Part shown: piece after piece, positions 35,521 through 44,111 of the stretch
How the letters are laid out: every line of letters starts with the position of its first letter
Position numbering within the stretch: the first letter of the stretch is position 1
From: Crossiella equi
GTDB taxonomy: Bacteria; Actinomycetota; Actinomycetes; Mycobacteriales; Pseudonocardiaceae
Direction: 5' to 3'
Assembly (NCBI RefSeq): GCF_017876755.1
Contig: NZ_JAGIOO010000001.1
Coordinates: forward strand, 5,317,786-5,381,785
Length of the DNA: 64,000 nucleotides
Notes under the pieces: generated by a model
Databases searched by the model: none
Told to the model about the DNA's origin: nothing
Seen by the model: the letters and a program-made list of their open reading frames with translations, nothing else
Position numbers and translations under genes: made by a program

Positions 35521-36095
35521 ACAAGCTCACCACGGTCGTGCTGTCCGCGCTGCTGCTGGCCGGGTGCGCCAGTGGGAACGACGCGGTGGTCCAGGGCGGC
35601 GGCGAGTTCCAGTTCGTCGCGCCCGGCGGCCAGCAGCGCATCCGCTACGAGGTCGCGCAGCGCCAGAAGAGCCCGGACATCAGTGGTGACAGCCTGCTGG
35701 AGGAGGGCAAGACGATCAAGGTCAGCGACTTCCCGGGCAAGGTCGTCGTGCTCAACATCTGGGGCAGCTGGTGCGCCCCGTGCCGGGACGAGGTCGACGA
35801 CCTCGAGCGCGTGTACGAGCAGACCAAGGACTCGGGCGTGCAGTTCCTCGGCATCGACGTGCGGGACGAGATCCGCAGCGCGCCCGCCGACTTCGTGCGA
35901 GACCACAAGCAGACCTACCCGTCGATCTACGACCCGCCCGGGCGCTCGCTGCTCGGCCTGCGCGGCTACCCGCGCAACGCGGTGCCGTCCACGCTGGTGC
36001 TGGACCGCCAGCACCGGGTGGCCGCGGTGTTCCTGAGCAAGCTCTCCGACGCCGAGCTCCTGCCGGTCGTGCAGGAGCTGGCGAACGAGAAGTAG
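35517..36095 (+). CDS. TlpA/ResA-like thioredoxin lipoprotein
   Basis: Membrane-attached thiol-disulfide reductant for cytochrome c maturation. The signal peptide ends in the lipobox LLAGC (Cys18). The thioredoxin domain (about 65-190) has the redox motif WGSWCAPCRDEV, and the cis-Pro loop is VPSTLVLD. The 192 residues match ResA/CcsX proteins. CcdA, ResB and CcsB follow, after one intervening minus-strand gene. Confidence 0.92.
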   Translation: MNKLTTVVLSALLLAGCASGNDAVVQGGGEFQFVAPGGQQRIRYEVAQRQKSPDISGDSLLEEGKTIKVSDFPGKVVVLNIWGSWCAPCRDEVDDLERVYEQTKDSGVQFLGIDVRDEIRSAPADFVRDHKQTYPSIYDPPGRSLLGLRGYPRNAVPSTLVLDRQHRVAAVFLSKLSDAELLPVVQELANEK

Positions 36096-36097
36096 GG

Positions 36098-37123
36098 CTA
36101 CCTCGGCGGCACGAGCTTCAGCTGGCGCAGCAGCCCGAGCGGGTCGAAGGGCTGCTGCGACTTGGCCAGGATCGCGTCGGTCATGGCCTTGCGGCCGATG
36201 AGGTTGAACTCCCGGCCCAGCGTGCGCATGATCGAGTCCTGGCTGGGCCGGAACACGCCCTTGTCGGCGTACCTGCCGCCCTCAAACACGCCGATCACGC
36301 CGCCGTCCGGGGTGGGCTGGCCGATCAGCTCGTGCCACTTCACCCGCTGCTCGCGCATCTGGCTCTCGGTGAGCACGGTGACGTTCGGCTCGGTCAGCTC
36401 CGGGCCCGCGTAGGGCTGGCCGGGGGAGAAGTACTCGTCGGCCAGGCCGCCCATGGAGTGGCCCAGCTCGTGGATGGCGATCTGCCCGGCCTGCGCGTTG
36501 CCGCCCGCCGCCGTGGCCACCGGACCGCCAGCGCCGCCGTACTTGGTGGTGTTGCCCAGCGCGATCACCTGGTCGGCCTGCGGGGCGAGCGCGGCGTACT
36601 GCTTGGCCGCCTCCTCGTTCACGCAGAGCAGCCGCTCGGTCGTGCTGCGGCCCTGGCACCAGAAGCCCATCTCCAACGGGGTGTTCCTCAGCACACCCTG
36701 CTGCGGGTCGTGGTCGACGCCGGACTCCGGCGACACCACGTCCACCCGCCACACGTTGAGGTGGCCGATCAGCGAGCGGAACGGCTCCACCGCGGCCAGC
36801 TCCGCCCACTTCTCCCGGACGTGCCGCTCGAACACCGGTAACTCGGCCTCGGTGTAGCCGTCGCCGACGAACACCAGGTCGAAGCGCTCGGCCGCCGGAC
36901 CGGTCTCGTGCACCGGCTTGACCTGCGCGGACACCGTCTCGGCGATCCTCGGCTGCGCCTTGCGCGGCTTCGGCACCAGCACCTTGCCGATCGTGCCGTC
37001 CGGGGAGAAGACCTCGTGGACGATCAGGTCGACCGGGTTCGCCTCGGCGACCGGCTGCGACATCGTGAGCGTGAGGGCTACGCAGGAGAGCGCGCCCGCC
37101 ATGGCGGCGATGGGGCGAAGCAC
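36098..37123 (-). CDS. Secreted M64 family metallopeptidase
   Basis: Zinc peptidase of the M64 (IgA peptidase) family, 341 residues, with a signal peptide (about 1-28, ending SQPVAEA). Core motifs: DLVFVGDGYTEAE near residue 82 and the zinc site HELGHSMGGLADEY (His218, Glu219, His222) with acidic Asp229/Glu230. Cysteines at 156 and 167 may pair. The gene sits on the opposite strand inside the hemL-ccs cluster, and its stop is two bases from the TlpA stop. This order is not seen in mycobacteria, so it is probably an insertion. Natural substrates are unknown. Confidence 0.87.
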   Translation of the reverse strand: MLRPIAAMAGALSCVALTLTMSQPVAEANPVDLIVHEVFSPDGTIGKVLVPKPRKAQPRIAETVSAQVKPVHETGPAAERFDLVFVGDGYTEAELPVFERHVREKWAELAAVEPFRSLIGHLNVWRVDVVSPESGVDHDPQQGVLRNTPLEMGFWCQGRSTTERLLCVNEEAAKQYAALAPQADQVIALGNTTKYGGAGGPVATAAGGNAQAGQIAIHELGHSMGGLADEYFSPGQPYAGPELTEPNVTVLTESQMREQRVKWHELIGQPTPDGGVIGVFEGGRYADKGVFRPSQDSIMRTLGREFNLIGRKAMTDAILAKSQQPFDPLGLLRQLKLVPPR

Positions 37124-37237
37124 GGGATGACGCTAGGTGCCCGGCGCCCGGGTAGCCAGACTCCAATCGTCCCAACTGGACTGTGTTGTCAACCCCCGGA
37201 GGACGCCCCCGCCGCGAAAGATCCGGATCGAGTTACG

Positions 37238-37243
37238 TACTCT
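37238..37243 (+). promoter_or_regulatory. -10 box of ccdA, leaderless
   Basis: TACTCT is followed by eight bases and the GTG at 37252. The ccs genes therefore have their own promoter downstream of the inserted peptidase gene. Confidence 0.5.
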
Positions 37244-37251
37244 GACTACTC

Positions 37252-38031
37252 GTGGATCCCGCCACTCAGCTCGCCATCTCGGGGCCGCTCCTCCTCGCGG
37301 CCGCGGTGGCGGTGCTCGCCGGGACCCTGTCCTTCGCCTCCCCCTGCGTGGTGCCGCTGGTCCCCGGCTACCTCTCCTACCTGGCCGGACTGGTCGGGGC
37401 GGAGCAGCCGCCGGTCAACGACGAGGAGGCCAGGCAGGCGCGGGCGGGCCGCTGGCGGGTCGCGGGCGCGGCCCTGCTGTTCGTGGCCGGGTTCACCGTG
37501 GTCTTCGCCATCGGCATGCTCGGCGTGCTCGGGGTGGCGGACGCGCTGATCGAGAACGGCCCGCTGCTGCAACGCGTCGGCGGCGTGGTCACCATCTTCA
37601 TGGGCCTGGTCTTCATGGGCCTGGTACCGCTGTTCCAGCGCGAGGTGCGCTCGCACCACGTGCCCCGGCTCGGCCTGGTCGGCGCCCCGGTGCTGGGCGC
37701 GCTGTTCGGCCTGGGCTGGGTGCCGTGCATGGGCCCCATGCTCACCGGCGTGGTCACCGTCGCGGCGGGCACCGGCGGCGGCAGCTTCCGCGGCATCGTG
37801 CTGGTGCTGGCCTACTGCCTGGGCCTGGGCGTGCCGTTCCTGGTGCTCGCGCTGGGCGCGCGCTGGGCGGTGCGGGCCACCGGCTGGCTGCGCAGGCACA
37901 CCCGGGCGATGCAGCTCGTGGGCGGCGGCATGCTCGTGCTGGTCGGCGTGCTGCTGGTCACCGGACTGTGGGGGATGCTCGTGTCCTGGCTCCAGATCAC
38001 CCTGGTCTCCGACTTCAGGCTGCCGCTGTGA
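37252..38031 (+). CDS. ccdA: CcdA-like cytochrome c biogenesis/thiol transporter
   Basis: Integral membrane protein with six or seven helices that passes electrons from cytoplasmic thioredoxin to the outer thioredoxin (the TlpA upstream). Redox Cys32 is in SFASPCVVPLVPGYLSYLAG and Cys159 in GLGWVPCMGPML, both with the family's flanking Pro. The 259 residues fit. The GTG start has a -10 box eight bases upstream. Stop overlaps the resB start. Confidence 0.93.
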   Translation: MDPATQLAISGPLLLAAAVAVLAGTLSFASPCVVPLVPGYLSYLAGLVGAEQPPVNDEEARQARAGRWRVAGAALLFVAGFTVVFAIGMLGVLGVADALIENGPLLQRVGGVVTIFMGLVFMGLVPLFQREVRSHHVPRLGLVGAPVLGALFGLGWVPCMGPMLTGVVTVAAGTGGGSFRGIVLVLAYCLGLGVPFLVLALGARWAVRATGWLRRHTRAMQLVGGGMLVLVGVLLVTGLWGMLVSWLQITLVSDFRLPL

Positions 38032-39608
38032 GCGAGTCCACCGCGCCCGTCCGCCAGGGCCGCGTCGCGGGCGTGCTGGCCTTCCTGCGCAACACCTGGC
38101 GCGGGCTGACCAGCATGCGCACCGCGCTGATCCTGCTGTTCCTGCTCGCGGTCGCCGCGCTGCCCGGCGCGCTGCTGCCCCAGTACTCGCTGAACGCGGC
38201 CAAGGTCGCCGAGTACAAGGCGCAGTACCCGACCTTCGGGCCGATCCTCGACAAACTCGGCTTCTTCGCCGTCTACGGCTCGCCCTGGTTCGCCGCGATC
38301 TACGTCCTGCTGTTCATCTCGCTCATCGGCTGCCTGCTGCCGCGCACGGTGGAGTACTACCGCCAGCTGCGCCAGCAGCCGGTGCTCACCCCGCGCAACC
38401 TGTCCCGGCTGCCGCACCACGCGCAGGCCTCCGTGGACCTGCCGGTGGCCGAGGTCGCCGAGCGCACCCGGGCGCGGCTGCGCGGCTGGCGCAAGATCGA
38501 GCGCAGCGAGGACGGCGGGGTCGTCACCTTCAGCGCCGAACGCGGCTTCACCCGCGAGGCGGGCAACCTGGTCTTCCACTTCGCGCTGCTCGCGCTGCTC
38601 ATCGGCATCGCGGTGGGCAAGCTGTTCGGCTACGAGGGCCAGGTCATCGTGCTGGCCAACGGCTCCCAGTTCTGCAACTCCGGCATCTACGCCTACGACG
38701 CCTTCCGCCCCGGCCTGACCGTGGACGGCACCGAGCTCAACCCGTTCTGCGTGCGCGTGGACTCCTGGGAGGGCCGCTACCACGAGGACCTGCAGGCCGA
38801 CATCTTCCGCGCCAAGGTCGCCTACCAGGACGCCGAGGAGCTCAGCACCGGCACCTGGCACCAGCGCGACCTGGAGGTCAACTCGCCGCTGCGCCTGGCC
38901 GACGACCGCGTCTACCTGCTCGGCCACGGCTACGCGCCCCGGTTCGTGGTGACCTTCCCCAACGGGGAGAAGCGCACCGGGATGATCCAGTGGAAGGCGC
39001 AGGACCCGGCCACCCAGCTGTCCGAGGGCGCCACCAAGTTCGACCCGCCCGGCGTGACCGACCCGGACGAGCGGCGCAAGAAGCAGCTCGCCATCACCGG
39101 CCTGTTCGCGCCGACCGCCGGGTACCACGGGTCGATCCTGACCTCGATCTTCCCCGAGCCGCGCGACCCGGCCGTGGCCGTGGACATCTACGTCGGCGAC
39201 CTCGGCACCGAGTCCGGCCGCAGCCAGTCGATCTTCTCCATCGACCAGTCCATGGTCGAGTCGGGCCGCCTGACCAAGGTGGCGCGCAAGAACCTGGCCC
39301 TCGGCGAGGAGACCAAGCTCGACGACGGCACGGTGATCCGCTTCGACGGCGTGGAGAACTGGGTCTCGATCCAGGTCTCCAACGACCCGGCGCAGTTCTC
39401 GGTGCTGCTCGCGGGCCTGGCCGTGCTGGGCGGCATCTTCCTCTCCCTCACCGTCAAGCGCCGCCGCCTGTGGCTGCGGGTGGGGCCGGACGGCGACGGA
39501 CGTACCGTGGTCGAGGTCGGCGGCCTGGCCCGGACCGACCAGGCCGGGTACGGCGAGGAGTTCACCCGGCTGGCCACCGAGCTGCTCACCGCTCGAAAGG
39601 ACACGTGA
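38028..39608 (+). CDS. resB: Cytochrome c biogenesis protein ResB
   Basis: Membrane part of the System II heme-ligation complex. The 526 residues have three N-terminal-half helices (about 30-52, 80-105, 180-200), a large outer domain, and a C-terminal helix (about 455-478). The start RNTWRGLTSMRTALILLFLLAVAALPGALLPQ and GFTREAGNLVFHFALLALLIG are typical ResB regions. The frame is open upstream; the GTG at 38028 overlaps the ccdA stop. It acts with CcsB next door. Confidence 0.94.
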   Translation: MSESTAPVRQGRVAGVLAFLRNTWRGLTSMRTALILLFLLAVAALPGALLPQYSLNAAKVAEYKAQYPTFGPILDKLGFFAVYGSPWFAAIYVLLFISLIGCLLPRTVEYYRQLRQQPVLTPRNLSRLPHHAQASVDLPVAEVAERTRARLRGWRKIERSEDGGVVTFSAERGFTREAGNLVFHFALLALLIGIAVGKLFGYEGQVIVLANGSQFCNSGIYAYDAFRPGLTVDGTELNPFCVRVDSWEGRYHEDLQADIFRAKVAYQDAEELSTGTWHQRDLEVNSPLRLADDRVYLLGHGYAPRFVVTFPNGEKRTGMIQWKAQDPATQLSEGATKFDPPGVTDPDERRKKQLAITGLFAPTAGYHGSILTSIFPEPRDPAVAVDIYVGDLGTESGRSQSIFSIDQSMVESGRLTKVARKNLALGEETKLDDGTVIRFDGVENWVSIQVSNDPAQFSVLLAGLAVLGGIFLSLTVKRRRLWLRVGPDGDGRTVVEVGGLARTDQAGYGEEFTRLATELLTARKDT

Positions 39609-40567
39609 TGGCGGTCAACGAGACCCTGTCGACCTACAGCGACTGGTCCTACACCAGCGGCCTCGCCGTCTACGTGCTGGCCATGGGCGCCTACGCGGCC
39701 GAGTACGCCTTCGGTCGCAAGCCCGAGCGCGAGCGGTCCGGCGTGCTGGTCGGCGCGGGCGCGCCGGTCGAGGAGCCGCCGCGGCCGGGCGTGATCGTGG
39801 AGGCGCCGCGGCGCAGCGTGCCCGAGCGCGCGGGCCGGGTGGCGGTGCTGCTCACCGGGCTCGGTGTGCTGTTCCACTTCGCCTCGCTGCTGCTGCGCGG
39901 CCTGTCCACCGGGCGCATGCCGCTGGGCAACATGTACGAGTACGTCTCGGCCGTGGTCCTGGTCGCGGTGGTCGCCTGGCTGGTGCTGCTGCGCGGGCAC
40001 AACATCCGCAGGCTCGGCATGTTCGTGATGCTGCCCGTGGTGCTGCTGCTGTTCCTGGCCTGGTCGGTGCTCTACGTGAAGAGCGCGCCGCTGGTGCCGG
40101 CGCTGCGCTCGTACTGGATCGTCATCCACGTCTCGGTGATCGTGATCGGCAGCGGCCTGCTGCTCATCCCCGGCGTGGTCAGCATGCTGTACCTGGTGCG
40201 CCGCGCCAACGACCGCGATCCGGCCCGGTTCACCAAGCTGGCGAACAAGCTGCCCGAGACCGACGTGCTGGACCGCATCGCCTACCGCGTCACGGTGTTC
40301 GCCTTCCCGCTGCTGACCTTCGGCATCATCGCGGGCGCGATCTGGGCCGAGGCGGCGTGGGGCCGGTACTGGGGCTGGGACCCCAAGGAGACCGTCGCGT
40401 TCGTCTCCTGGGTGGTCTACGCCGCCTACCTGCACGCACGCGCCACCGCGGGCTGGCGGGGCGCCCCGGCCGCGTGGATCAACATCTTCGGCTGGGCCAC
40501 CGTGGTGTTCAACCTGTTCTTCGTGAACATGGTCATCGCGGGCCTGCACTCCTACGCCGGTATCTGA
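39608..40567 (+). CDS. ccsB: Cytochrome c biogenesis protein CcsB/CcsA
   Basis: Heme-handling partner of ResB: 319 residues and about eight membrane helices. The tryptophan-rich heme-binding motif WGRYWGWDPKETVAFVSW is near residue 253, and the C-terminal FNLFFVNMVIAGLHSYAG carries another conserved His. The ATG overlaps the resB stop; a GTG one codon earlier is possible. Last gene of the ccs operon. Confidence 0.95.
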   Translation: MAVNETLSTYSDWSYTSGLAVYVLAMGAYAAEYAFGRKPERERSGVLVGAGAPVEEPPRPGVIVEAPRRSVPERAGRVAVLLTGLGVLFHFASLLLRGLSTGRMPLGNMYEYVSAVVLVAVVAWLVLLRGHNIRRLGMFVMLPVVLLLFLAWSVLYVKSAPLVPALRSYWIVIHVSVIVIGSGLLLIPGVVSMLYLVRRANDRDPARFTKLANKLPETDVLDRIAYRVTVFAFPLLTFGIIAGAIWAEAAWGRYWGWDPKETVAFVSWVVYAAYLHARATAGWRGAPAAWINIFGWATVVFNLFFVNMVIAGLHSYAGI

Positions 40568-40624
40568 TCCGGCACGGTCGCGACACACCGCGCACCCCGA
40601 GTCGCACCGTGACGGTGGTGGCGG

Positions 40625-40643
40625 CTACCGTCGCATGCGGTAG
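40625..40643 (+). promoter_or_regulatory. Dyad and possible -10 box before the ParA-like gene
   Basis: CTACCG and CGGTAG form a short dyad around GCATGC, and TACCGT (40626-40631) inside it could be a -10 box. GGAGG lies about eight bases before the GTG start at 40677. Confidence 0.35.
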
Positions 40644-40676
40644 TGGAGGCACAACCGGCGATGGAGGACTCCAACG

Positions 40677-42041
40677 GTGACCGGACGGTACGAGGAGCCC
40701 GAGACCCAGAACGTGCACTGGGTGCCGCCGGAGAAGGTGCAGAACCAGCAGGCGCAGCAGGCCGAACCGCTCTACGTCGACCCGTCGACCTCGGGCGCGC
40801 ACCCGGTCAGCGGCGGTCCGTCGGGTGCCTACCCGGTCGACCCGAACACCTCCGGCGCGTACCAGGTCGGCGGCGGTGCCTCCGGCCCGTACCCGGTCGG
40901 CGGTGGCCCCTCCGGTGCGTACCAGGTCAGCGGCGGTGCGTCCGAGCCCTACCCGGTCGACCCGAACACCTCGGGCGCCCACTACGTCGAGCAGCACGGC
41001 TCCGGCTCGGTGCCCGCGCAGCCGTACCAGCAGCCCGCCTACCAGCAGAACGCGCCCTACCCGCCCCAGCAGCAGGCCCGGCCGCAGCAGCCGCAGGCCC
41101 CGGCGCCGCAGGACCTGTCCTCGCAGCAGCTGCTCCGCCAGACCAAGCGCCCGCCGACCACCGGCTGGCGCCGCGCGGTCTACAAGGCCTCCGGCCACCT
41201 GGTCAACCTGGGCGAGAGCCCGGAGGACATCAAGCGGCGCGACCTGATCACGCGGGTCAACCAGCCGGTGCACGGCTGCTACAAGATCGCCATGCTGAGC
41301 CTGAAGGGCGGGGTGGGCAAGACCACCACCACCGCCAGCCTGGGCTCGACCTTCTCCTCGCTGCGCGGTGACCGCGTGGTGGCGGTCGACGCCAACCCCG
41401 ACCGAGGCACGCTCGCGCAGAAGATCCCGCTGGAGACCACGGCCACCGTGCGGCACCTGCTGCGCGACTCCAACCGCATCCGCCGCTACAGCGACGTGCG
41501 CGCCTACACCTCGCAGGGGCCCAGCCGCCTCGAGGTGCTGGCCAGCGAGCAGGACCCGGCGGTGTCGGAGGCGTTCAGCGAGGACGACTACCGCCGCACG
41601 GTCGCGCTGCTCGAGGTCTTCTACAACATCGTGCTCACCGACTGCGGCACCGGCCTGATGCACTCGGCCATGAAGGGCGTGCTCGACCTGGCCGACTCGC
41701 TGGTGGTTGTCTCCTCCGGTTCGGTCGACGGCGCGCGCAGCGCCTCGGCCACCCTGGACTGGCTGGACGCGCACGGCTACCGCGAGCTGGTCTCCCGGTC
41801 GGTCGCGGTGATCAACTCGGTGCGCCCGGGCTCGGGCAAGGTTGACCTCGACCGCCTGAGCGAGCACTTCGCGGCCCGCTGCCGCGCGGTGTGCCGCATC
41901 CCGTTCGACCCGCATCTGGAAGAGGGCGCGGAGATCGAGCTGGAGCGCCTGGCCCCGAGTACGCGTCTGGCCATGCTCGACCTGGCGGCCACCGTGGCGG
42001 ACGACTTCCCGCACGCGGTGGCCCGGTCCCGGGCGCGCTGA
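40677..42041 (+). CDS. ParA/MinD-like ATPase with repeat-built N-terminus (Rv0530/EspI type)
   Basis: The 454 residues divide into a disordered N-terminus with seven 10-residue repeats (34-103) and Gln/Pro-rich stretches, a linker, and a MinD/ParA ATPase domain from about 200: deviant Walker A LKGGVGKTTTTASLGS (Lys210 and Lys215), Walker A' VVAVDANPDRGTLAQ, and Walker B-like IVLTDCGTGLM. Such proteins with disordered Pro/Gln N-termini accompany type VII secretion (EspI-like), and a homologue follows ccsA in mycobacteria. The role here, partition or secretion control, is not resolved. Confidence 0.85.
   Translation: MTGRYEEPETQNVHWVPPEKVQNQQAQQAEPLYVDPSTSGAHPVSGGPSGAYPVDPNTSGAYQVGGGASGPYPVGGGPSGAYQVSGGASEPYPVDPNTSGAHYVEQHGSGSVPAQPYQQPAYQQNAPYPPQQQARPQQPQAPAPQDLSSQQLLRQTKRPPTTGWRRAVYKASGHLVNLGESPEDIKRRDLITRVNQPVHGCYKIAMLSLKGGVGKTTTTASLGSTFSSLRGDRVVAVDANPDRGTLAQKIPLETTATVRHLLRDSNRIRRYSDVRAYTSQGPSRLEVLASEQDPAVSEAFSEDDYRRTVALLEVFYNIVLTDCGTGLMHSAMKGVLDLADSLVVVSSGSVDGARSASATLDWLDAHGYRELVSRSVAVINSVRPGSGKVDLDRLSEHFAARCRAVCRIPFDPHLEEGAEIELERLAPSTRLAMLDLAATVADDFPHAVARSRAR
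40776..40985 (+). repeat. Seven in-frame 30-base tandem repeats
   Basis: Encodes seven 10-residue units of the form V-x-(G/P)-x-x-S-G-A-Y-(P/Q), for example VSGGPSGAYP and VDPNTSGAYQ. The VDPNTSGA and V(G/S)GG versions alternate, suggesting growth by duplication of larger blocks. Confidence 0.85.
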
Positions 42042-42044
42042 CGC

Positions 42045-42245
42045 CTACTCGGCCGCGTCACCGCCCTCGCGCTGCTGGCGACGGCGGTTCTCGTCGAGCC
42101 GCCGCAGGAACTCCGGGTCGTCGTCCGGTGCCACCGGCCCGCCGACCGAGCGGTAGCTGCGCGGGCGCTCGGGCCCGAACGCCCGCCACATGAGCAACCC
42201 GACGGTGACCGCCCCGACAACCGCGAGCAGGTACAGGTAGAGCAC
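42045..42245 (-). CDS. Small single-pass membrane protein
   Basis: The 66 residues start with one membrane helix (LYLYLLAVVGAVTVGLLMW) followed by a charged cytoplasmic tail (APDDDPEFLRRLDENRRRQ). GAGGAGG lies five bases before the GTG, which supports it as a real gene. It is convergent with the ParA-like gene, with stops three bases apart. Function unknown. Confidence 0.75.
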   Translation of the reverse strand: MLYLYLLAVVGAVTVGLLMWRAFGPERPRSYRSVGGPVAPDDDPEFLRRLDENRRRQQREGGDAAE

Positions 42246-42491
42246 CGCAGCCTCCTCTCACAGACCCAGGACCGAGGTTAACCGAACCTGGCGTGGAGGG
42301 GTCGTCCCGGAAACCGACTCGAAAGGGACTTGGACGGGAAAGACCCCGGCGGGGCCGCCCGGATCGCCCTTAGAGACCCGGCCGACCCCCACCGGGGTCG
42401 CGCGACAGGGGGCGCGCTGGGCACGAGGCCACCTTCGGCCCGCGCTGCTCACCCCGTCGCTCTGTTCACAACCATGACAGCCGGAATGACC

Positions 42492-42519
42492 TTGCACACA
42501 TCCCAGCGGCCCATAGCAT
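42492..42519 (+). promoter_or_regulatory. Promoter of the LysR-type gene, leaderless
   Basis: TTGCAC (42492-42497) and TAGCAT (42514-42519) are 16 bases apart, and seven bases separate TAGCAT from the ATG at 42527. The remaining bases 42246-42491 hold only GC-rich sequence with a GACCCC/GGGGTC dyad near 42386; nothing else is evident. Confidence 0.6.
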
Positions 42520-42526
42520 GCGCGTT

Positions 42527-43525
42527 ATGGAACTGGAGGTGCGTCACCTCCGGGTGCTGCTCGCGGTCGCCGACGCCGGCAGCGTCTCGAAGGCCGCAGC
42601 AACCCTCGGGCTGTCCCAGCCGTCCCTGTCCGCGCAGCTCAGGCGGATCGAGCGGGCCATGGGCGCACCGCTGTTCGACCGGTCCACCGAAGGGGTCGCG
42701 CCCACCTCGGTGGGGCGGTTCGTATTGGCCAAGGCCCGCACCGTGCTCGCCGAGCTGGACGAGCTGCACGCCTGGGCGGGCCGCAAGAGCGGGGGCGGCG
42801 GCGGGCTGACCCGGGTCCGGGTGGGCAGCGTGCCCGGTCCCATTGCCGCGCGGCTGGCCCTGGCATTGCAATCCCTTTACCCAGGGGAGCTTGAGGTGCA
42901 CAGCCTGGCCGAGCAGTCCTCGTTCGCGATGCTCGGCCTGCTCGGCGGACGGCGCATGGACCTGGCCGTGGTGGAGGAGTTCAGCGGGCACGAGCTGCCC
43001 ACCGTGGCGGGGGTGCGCCGGGCCCCACTGGTCGCGGTGGAACCGGTGTTCGTGGCCGTCGCGGACACCCACCCACTGGCCGGTGAGGCCGTCATCGACC
43101 TGGCTGACCTGGCCGAGGAGCCCTGGATCGTCGACCCGCTGGTCGACTCGGGGGAGACCGCGCACCTGCGGCGGCGGTGCCTGGAAGCGGGCTTCGAACC
43201 GCTCATCCGCCACCACGCCACCGAGACCAGCGCCGCGCGCGGGGCGGTCTCCAGCGGGCTGTGCGTGAGCCTGGCGCAGGCCACCGCGCGGGAAGGGCTG
43301 GGGCTGGTGGTGCGGCCGCTGCGCGGGGACCCGCTGGTGCGGCGCCTGGACGTGGCCTGGGCCGAGGGTCGGGCCGGTCACCGAGGACCTGGCGCGGCAG
43401 GCGGCCGTGGCGGCCTACCTGGGGCTGGTGGAGAGCAACACCAGCTACGCGACCTGGTGGGCGGAGCACCCGGAAGTACATCCGGCGGTGCCCTGACGGG
43501 CACGCCACCGTCACCCTCGTGCTGA
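42527..43525 (+). CDS. LysR-type regulator with frame-shifted C-terminus
   Basis: N-terminal winged helix MELEVRHLRVLLAVADAGSVSKAAATLGLSQPSLSAQLRRIE (1-60), then an effector-binding domain (about 90-285). After residue about 280 the frame turns to low-complexity Gly/Arg sequence. The other frame from about 43370 reads VGPVTEDLARQAAVAAYLGL and ends in EHPEVHPAVP with a stop at 43496, which looks like the true end. One surplus G near 43366-43372 would explain it. The ATG at 42527 is preferred to 42518 because a promoter -10 box ends seven bases before it. Target genes unknown. Confidence 0.8.
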   Translation: MELEVRHLRVLLAVADAGSVSKAAATLGLSQPSLSAQLRRIERAMGAPLFDRSTEGVAPTSVGRFVLAKARTVLAELDELHAWAGRKSGGGGGLTRVRVGSVPGPIAARLALALQSLYPGELEVHSLAEQSSFAMLGLLGGRRMDLAVVEEFSGHELPTVAGVRRAPLVAVEPVFVAVADTHPLAGEAVIDLADLAEEPWIVDPLVDSGETAHLRRRCLEAGFEPLIRHHATETSAARGAVSSGLCVSLAQATAREGLGLVVRPLRGDPLVRRLDVAWAEGRAGHRGPGAAGGRGGLPGAGGEQHQLRDLVGGAPGSTSGGALTGTPPSPSC

Positions 43526-43560
43526 CCCCTGGGGCGGTGGCGGCCGGTCTGCGGTGACTG

Positions 43561-43785
43561 TCAGGCCAGGGCCGGGCCGGGGGTGGTGAGCTCGGCCAAC
43601 AGGGAGTTGACCTCGGACTCGCGGAACCTGCGGTGCCCGCCGGGGGTGCGGATCGAGCCGATGCGGCCCGCCGTCGCCCACCGGGTCACGGTCTTGGGGT
43701 CGACGCGGAACAGGCTCGCGACCTCACCGGGCGTAAGAAGACGCTCCGCACCGGTCGGACGGGGTGCCGGACGCATGGTGGTCAC
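43561..43785 (-). CDS. BldC-like small DNA-binding protein (second copy)
   Basis: A 74-residue MerR-type winged helix without effector domain: LLTPGEVASLFRVDPKTVTRWATAGRIGSIRTPGGHRRFRESEV. It is a distant paralogue of the BldC at 9108. The frame is open to 44079, but AGGAGG five bases before the GTG at 43785 and the family's short length fix the start; the ATG three codons later is an alternative. Three TCGAGT-type repeats lie upstream. Confidence 0.88.
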   Translation of the reverse strand: MTTMRPAPRPTGAERLLTPGEVASLFRVDPKTVTRWATAGRIGSIRTPGGHRRFRESEVNSLLAELTTPGPALA

Positions 43786-44111
43786 TTTTCCCTCCTCACC
43801 GGGCCCGAGATCCTCGAGCCCGTCACTCGAGGGAAATGGTGGCATTTCACCCTTCAGGTACTCGAACGTTTGTCTGTAAGTAATGGGCAGGTAAGGGACG
43901 AAACGGTCACTCGAACGGCCCATCATCGGAGCACAGGGCGTGCCCGTCGGGCCGGGCGCGCGGGGCTCCACGGTCCAGGGCGTTCCTGGCAAGGCGCCGA
44001 GGCAGCCGCATACCGGGTCGTATGTGGTTGCCGCGGCAACGCCGCCAGGGGCGGCCTGGGCCTGGAGAGCCGTGTGCACGGCCCGACGGGCACGCCCTAG
44101 GGTCTGGCCCC
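43786..44111. promoter_or_regulatory. Region between the BldC-like and Lrp-type genes
   Basis: No gene. Three ACTCGA words (43825-43830, 43860-43865, 43909-43914) lie in longer similar blocks; read on the minus strand they share the form GTTCGAGTGACC with variations, upstream of the BldC-like gene. A stretch with lower GC (about 43835-43910) may hold its promoter. Toward the right a TAGGGT box (44098-44103) belongs to the Lrp gene. Confidence 0.45.
44098..44103 (+). promoter_or_regulatory. -10 box of the Lrp-type gene, leaderless
   Basis: TAGGGT is followed by eight bases and the ATG at 44112. Confidence 0.5.
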
